Part shown: piece after piece, positions 34,791-37,561 of the stretch | How the letters are laid out: each line of letters starts with the position of its first letter | Numbering within the stretch: position 1 is the first letter of the stretch | Assembly (NCBI GenBank): GCA_002401885.1 | Contig: NVUL01000010.1 | Location: 15,205-52,765, forward strand | Direction: 5' to 3' | Source of the DNA: SAR86 cluster bacterium | GTDB lineage: Bacteria > Pseudomonadota > Gammaproteobacteria > Pseudomonadales > Pseudohongiellaceae | DNA length: 37,561 nucleotides | Notes under the pieces: model-generated | Seen by the model: the letters and a program-made list of their open reading frames with translations, nothing else | Databases searched by the model: none | Told to the model about the DNA's origin: nothing | Made by a program: the position numbers and the translations under genes

Positions 34791-35506
34791 ATGATCTAGA
34801 GATTCAGGCACGAACAGAAGGCATGGTTTGGGAGAACAACCCTGTTCTGATACAACTACTCGGCCTGAGCCCAGTGTTGGCCGTTTCCAGCACTCTTGCC
34901 TATGGCATTGGACTCGGTGTCGCGACATTTTTTGTCTGCGTGCTTTCCTGTCTTACCGCCTCTCTGTTAAAGGGGACTATCGCACACAAATGGCGCCTTG
35001 TTTGGTATATGCTGATACTCGCCAGTTACACCACCATTGTAGAAACAATAAGCCAACTTTACTTCTATCCGCTATTTTTAAGACTCGGCGTTTACCTTCC
35101 ACTGATCTGCTGCAACGTGGCTATCTTAATTCGCATGGAGACGGTCGCCGCACAATCCTCCTGGCCCAAAGCTACACTGGATGCCGCGAGAACCGGATTC
35201 GGATTTCTAATCGCTCTCGTTGTACTCGCTTCTTGCAGGGAATTACTGGTTAGCGGGACGCTGTTCGCTAACTGGCAGCTATTACTTCCCATGAGTAACG
35301 AACTCTCCACCGTAGTAAGCAAACTAGACGACACGCGCTTCTTTCGATTCGCCAACACCCAGGCAGGGGTTCTCATATTATTAGGCATGCTAGTCGCGTT
35401 AGTAAATTCACTTTCACAACTAACGAGTCGTACTGCATTTGATGAGCCAGAAGCGCCTGTTCCCGTTAAGAGAGCACGAGTTACCGGCAGGCTAAGCAGA
35501 GAATGA
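34787..35506 (+). CDS. rnfE: RnfE-like membrane subunit lacking the cluster cysteines
   Basis: RnfE pairs with RnfA in the membrane core of Rnf. It has 239 residues and six membrane segments. Homology is seen in VWENNPVLIQLLGLSPVLAVSST and LGVYLPLICCNVAILIRMETVAA. The two cluster cysteines are replaced: Ser28 (LGLSP, usually LGLCP) and Val111 (NVAI, usually NCxI). Cys108 and Cys109 lie two and three residues before Val111, so a shifted ligand on this side cannot be excluded. The GTG start overlaps the rnfD stop by 4 bp, directly where rnfG would be expected. Its stop overlaps nth by 4 bp. Confidence 0.9.
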   Translation: MNDLEIQARTEGMVWENNPVLIQLLGLSPVLAVSSTLAYGIGLGVATFFVCVLSCLTASLLKGTIAHKWRLVWYMLILASYTTIVETISQLYFYPLFLRLGVYLPLICCNVAILIRMETVAAQSSWPKATLDAARTGFGFLIALVVLASCRELLVSGTLFANWQLLLPMSNELSTVVSKLDDTRFFRFANTQAGVLILLGMLVALVNSLSQLTSRTAFDEPEAPVPVKRARVTGRLSRE

Positions 35507-36141
35507 ATAAAGAAAAAAGAACAGAAATTTTTTCGCGCCTTAGACGCGAAAACCCAGAGCCCAGAACCGAACTAAAATACAACAGCACTTTCGAGTTGTT
35601 GATATCGGTTATCCTTTCGGCACAGGCGACCGATGTCAGCGTCAACAAGGCGACGGAAAAACTCTACGCGACCGCCAATACTCCCGAGAAAATATTTGCA
35701 CTCGGAGTTAGCGGGCTAAAAACGTACATTAAGACGATAGGCCTGTTCAATACTAAAGCTGCCAATGTCATCAAGACCTGCGAGATCTTAGTTCAAGAAC
35801 ATGATTCGGTTGTGCCGGATAAAAGAGAATTGCTAGAAGCACTTCCCGGCGTTGGGAGAAAGACTGCAAATGTGGTGCTGAATACAGCGTTTCGTCAGAT
35901 CGCTATGGCCGTAGATACACACATATTTAGAATATCGAACCGCACGGGCATAGCGCCTGGAAAGAACGTGTTGGAAGTGGAGCGCCGCCTAATAAAATTA
36001 GTGCCAGAGGAATTCCTGCTCGATGCTCATCACTGGCTAATTCTACATGGACGCTACATCTGCCTGGCACGCAAGCCCCGTTGTGGAGCCTGTGTTATCG
36101 AAGACCTCTGCGAGTTTCGCAAGAAAGTCTACGCCGAATAA
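35503..36141 (+). CDS. nth: Endonuclease III
   Basis: Nth is a DNA glycosylase and AP lyase that removes oxidised pyrimidines. It has 212 residues and keeps the E. coli numbering: Lys120 in the helix-hairpin-helix LPGVGRKTANVVLN, Asp138 in VDTHIFRISNR, and the [4Fe-4S] ligands Cys187, Cys194, Cys197 and Cys203. The ATG overlaps the rnfE stop by 4 bp. The rnf-nth link is conserved in gammaproteobacteria and shows the operon has kept its ancestral order around the missing rnfG. Confidence 0.97.
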   Translation: MNKEKRTEIFSRLRRENPEPRTELKYNSTFELLISVILSAQATDVSVNKATEKLYATANTPEKIFALGVSGLKTYIKTIGLFNTKAANVIKTCEILVQEHDSVVPDKRELLEALPGVGRKTANVVLNTAFRQIAMAVDTHIFRISNRTGIAPGKNVLEVERRLIKLVPEEFLLDAHHWLILHGRYICLARKPRCGACVIEDLCEFRKKVYAE

Positions 36142-36169
36142 GCCAGTCGATGAATGGAGTTGTAGCCGC

Positions 36170-37381
36170 TTACAATCGACCTTTTTCTGCGGCGATTCTT
36201 AGTCGCAAGGCATTCAGCTTGATAAAGCCTTCAGCATCGCCCTGATGATAGGCGCCAGCATCGTCTTCGAATGTCGCGACATTTTCATCGAACAGAGAAT
36301 CCTGAGATTCCCTACCAACAATTACCACGTTGCCCTTATAGAGCTTAAGTCTTACTTTGCCGTTCACAAACTTTTGCGACTCATCGATAAGAGTCTGTAA
36401 TGCGAATCGCTCCGGGGAGAACCAATAACCGTTATAGACTAGGGTCGCATAGCGCGGCATCAGTTCATCCTTCAGATGAGCTAACTCACGATCGAGGGTC
36501 AAGGACTCCATCGCACGATGCCCTTTCAACATGATAGTGCCGCCGGGAGTCTCATAACAACCGCGCGCCTTCATGCCCACATAGCGATTCTCAACTATAT
36601 CTGCCCTACCGATTCCGTTTGCTCCACCGATGCGATTGAGTTCTGCCAACACCGTAGCAGGAGACATCTTCTCGCCATCTATTGCGACGATATCGCCACG
36701 CTCATATTCCAGCTCGATATAAGTCGCAACATCCGGTGCCGCTTCCGGCGATACAGACCAGAGCCACATATCTTCCTCAGGCTCTGTGGCCGGGTTTTCC
36801 AACACGTCACCCTCGTAGGAGATATGAAGTAGATTGGCATCCATGGAGTAAGGCGATTTCGTTCCGAGCTTCTTCTCTACGGAGATGTTGTTCTGGGCAC
36901 AGTAGGCCAGTAATTTGTCTCTCGAATTCAGATCCCAGATTCGCCATGGCGCGATTACTTTGATGCCAGGACTAAGCGCGTAGGCTCCGAGCTCGAATCG
37001 TACCTGATCGTTTCCTTTTCCCGTCGCTCCGTGGGAAATAGCGTCCGCACTAGTTTCCGCCGCAATCTCTACGAGTCGCTTGGCAATTAATGGGCGGGCG
37101 ATGGAAGTGCCTAACAGATATTCACCTTCATACAGAGCATTCGCACGGAACATTGGGTTCACATAATCACGCACGAACTCTTCACGGAGATCCTCTATGT
37201 AGATTTCTTTAATGCCCATAGCTTCGGCTTTCAACCGCGCTGGCTCGACCTCTTCTCCCTGACCGATGTCGGCAGTGAACGTCACCACTTCGCAGTCATA
37301 AGTCTGCTGCAACCATTTCGCGATTACCGAGGTATCAAGACCCCCTGAATAAGCTAAAACCACTTTGTTTATATCTGACAT
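36170..37381 (-). CDS. argG: Argininosuccinate synthase
   Basis: ArgG joins citrulline and aspartate using ATP in arginine synthesis. It has 403 residues, the usual length for the non-E. coli type. The N-terminal PP-loop reads [37 protein letters not shown] and [17 protein letters not shown] are family signatures. It is convergent with nth, with 28 bp between the stops and no clear terminator. The leader is long if the TAGAAT at 37538-37543 is the -10; an imperfect hairpin around 37489-37528 lies in it. Confidence 0.97.
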   Translation of the reverse strand: MSDINKVVLAYSGGLDTSVIAKWLQQTYDCEVVTFTADIGQGEEVEPARLKAEAMGIKEIYIEDLREEFVRDYVNPMFRANALYEGEYLLGTSIARPLIAKRLVEIAAETSADAISHGATGKGNDQVRFELGAYALSPGIKVIAPWRIWDLNSRDKLLAYCAQNNISVEKKLGTKSPYSMDANLLHISYEGDVLENPATEPEEDMWLWSVSPEAAPDVATYIELEYERGDIVAIDGEKMSPATVLAELNRIGGANGIGRADIVENRYVGMKARGCYETPGGTIMLKGHRAMESLTLDRELAHLKDELMPRYATLVYNGYWFSPERFALQTLIDESQKFVNGKVRLKLYKGNVVIVGRESQDSLFDENVATFEDDAGAYHQGDAEGFIKLNALRLRIAAEKGRL

Positions 37382-37537
37382 ATCGAAACTCCAAACCCCT
37401 ATGCGCTCTGGCTAAAAACCAGAACAACTCAACTATCAAAGCAGTAATTCGCTGCCCCTAAGTTAAAAAAGTTGAAAAACCGTTTGTAAATGCACCTAGG
37501 CCAGAGATTACCGGCCTTGGCACGAAAAAGGACGCGT

Positions 37538-37543
37538 ATTCTA
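37538..37543 (-). promoter_or_regulatory. Possible -10 box for argG
   Basis: Reads TAGAAT on the minus strand, about 157 bp before the argG start. The -35 would lie at or beyond the window edge. The stretch to the ATG is otherwise AT-rich with no coding signal. Confidence 0.3.
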
Positions 37544-37561
37544 GCACCAACCACCACTGCT

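Overview
The window looks like a chromosomal housekeeping segment of a free-living gammaproteobacterium. Gene order recalls Pseudomonas and relatives: gyrA–mtaD–ubiG–mupP–yciK, rluB–scpB–scpA–trpS–yciO, fliA next to a complete ccmABCDEFGHI cluster, and rnf–nth. No phage, IS transposase, CRISPR, rRNA or tRNA was found. The genus cannot be fixed from the sequence alone.

Layout. 1-2393 is gyrA (minus strand, cut by the window edge). 2768-6291 is a plus-strand operon for MTA/SAH deamination, ubiquinone methylation, MurNAc-6-P dephosphorylation and a YciK-type dehydrogenase. 6288-11238 runs on the minus strand: rluB, scpB, scpA, trpS, yciO. A 242-bp element with terminal inverted repeats sits between scpA and scpB and supplies the scpA stop codon. 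11374-12285 is yciB-yciI. 12335-13780 is a periplasmic cyclophilin and xthA. 13781-14427 is a regulatory-looking region followed by a cassette of two tiny ORFs (37 and 11 codons) with strong ribosome binding sites and a strong terminator. 14502-24167 (minus) is moaB, moaA, a LysE-type exporter and the whole System I cytochrome c maturation cluster. fliA follows upstream with no flagellar or chemotaxis genes around it, then about 670 bp without a gene, then dcd. 26616-30673 (plus) is a rubredoxin, metG and an HtrA-like exported protease. 30832-36141 is rnfABCDE-nth, a tightly overlapping operon. argG (minus) closes the window.

The most unusual feature is the rnf operon. Order and start/stop overlaps are intact, but rnfG is absent: rnfD and rnfE overlap by 4 bp where rnfG normally lies. 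All four cysteines expected to hold the intramembrane [2Fe-2S] cluster are replaced (RnfA Ser26 and Ser114; RnfE Ser28 and Val111). RnfD keeps the flavin-accepting Thr but has Ala instead of the usual Ser three residues before it. RnfB and RnfC keep all their iron-sulfur cysteines. This is concerted loss of adjacent redox centres in an otherwise intact operon, and suggests a remodelled Rnf-like membrane complex rather than a decaying one.

Other points worth a second look are the two-ORF cassette with GTTAC repeats and a perfect CRP-type palindrome upstream, the MITE-like element in scpAB, the hexanucleotide repeat encoding the acidic tail of ScpB, and motif changes in CcmE (HxxxF) and CcmC (one extra residue in the tryptophan-rich motif).
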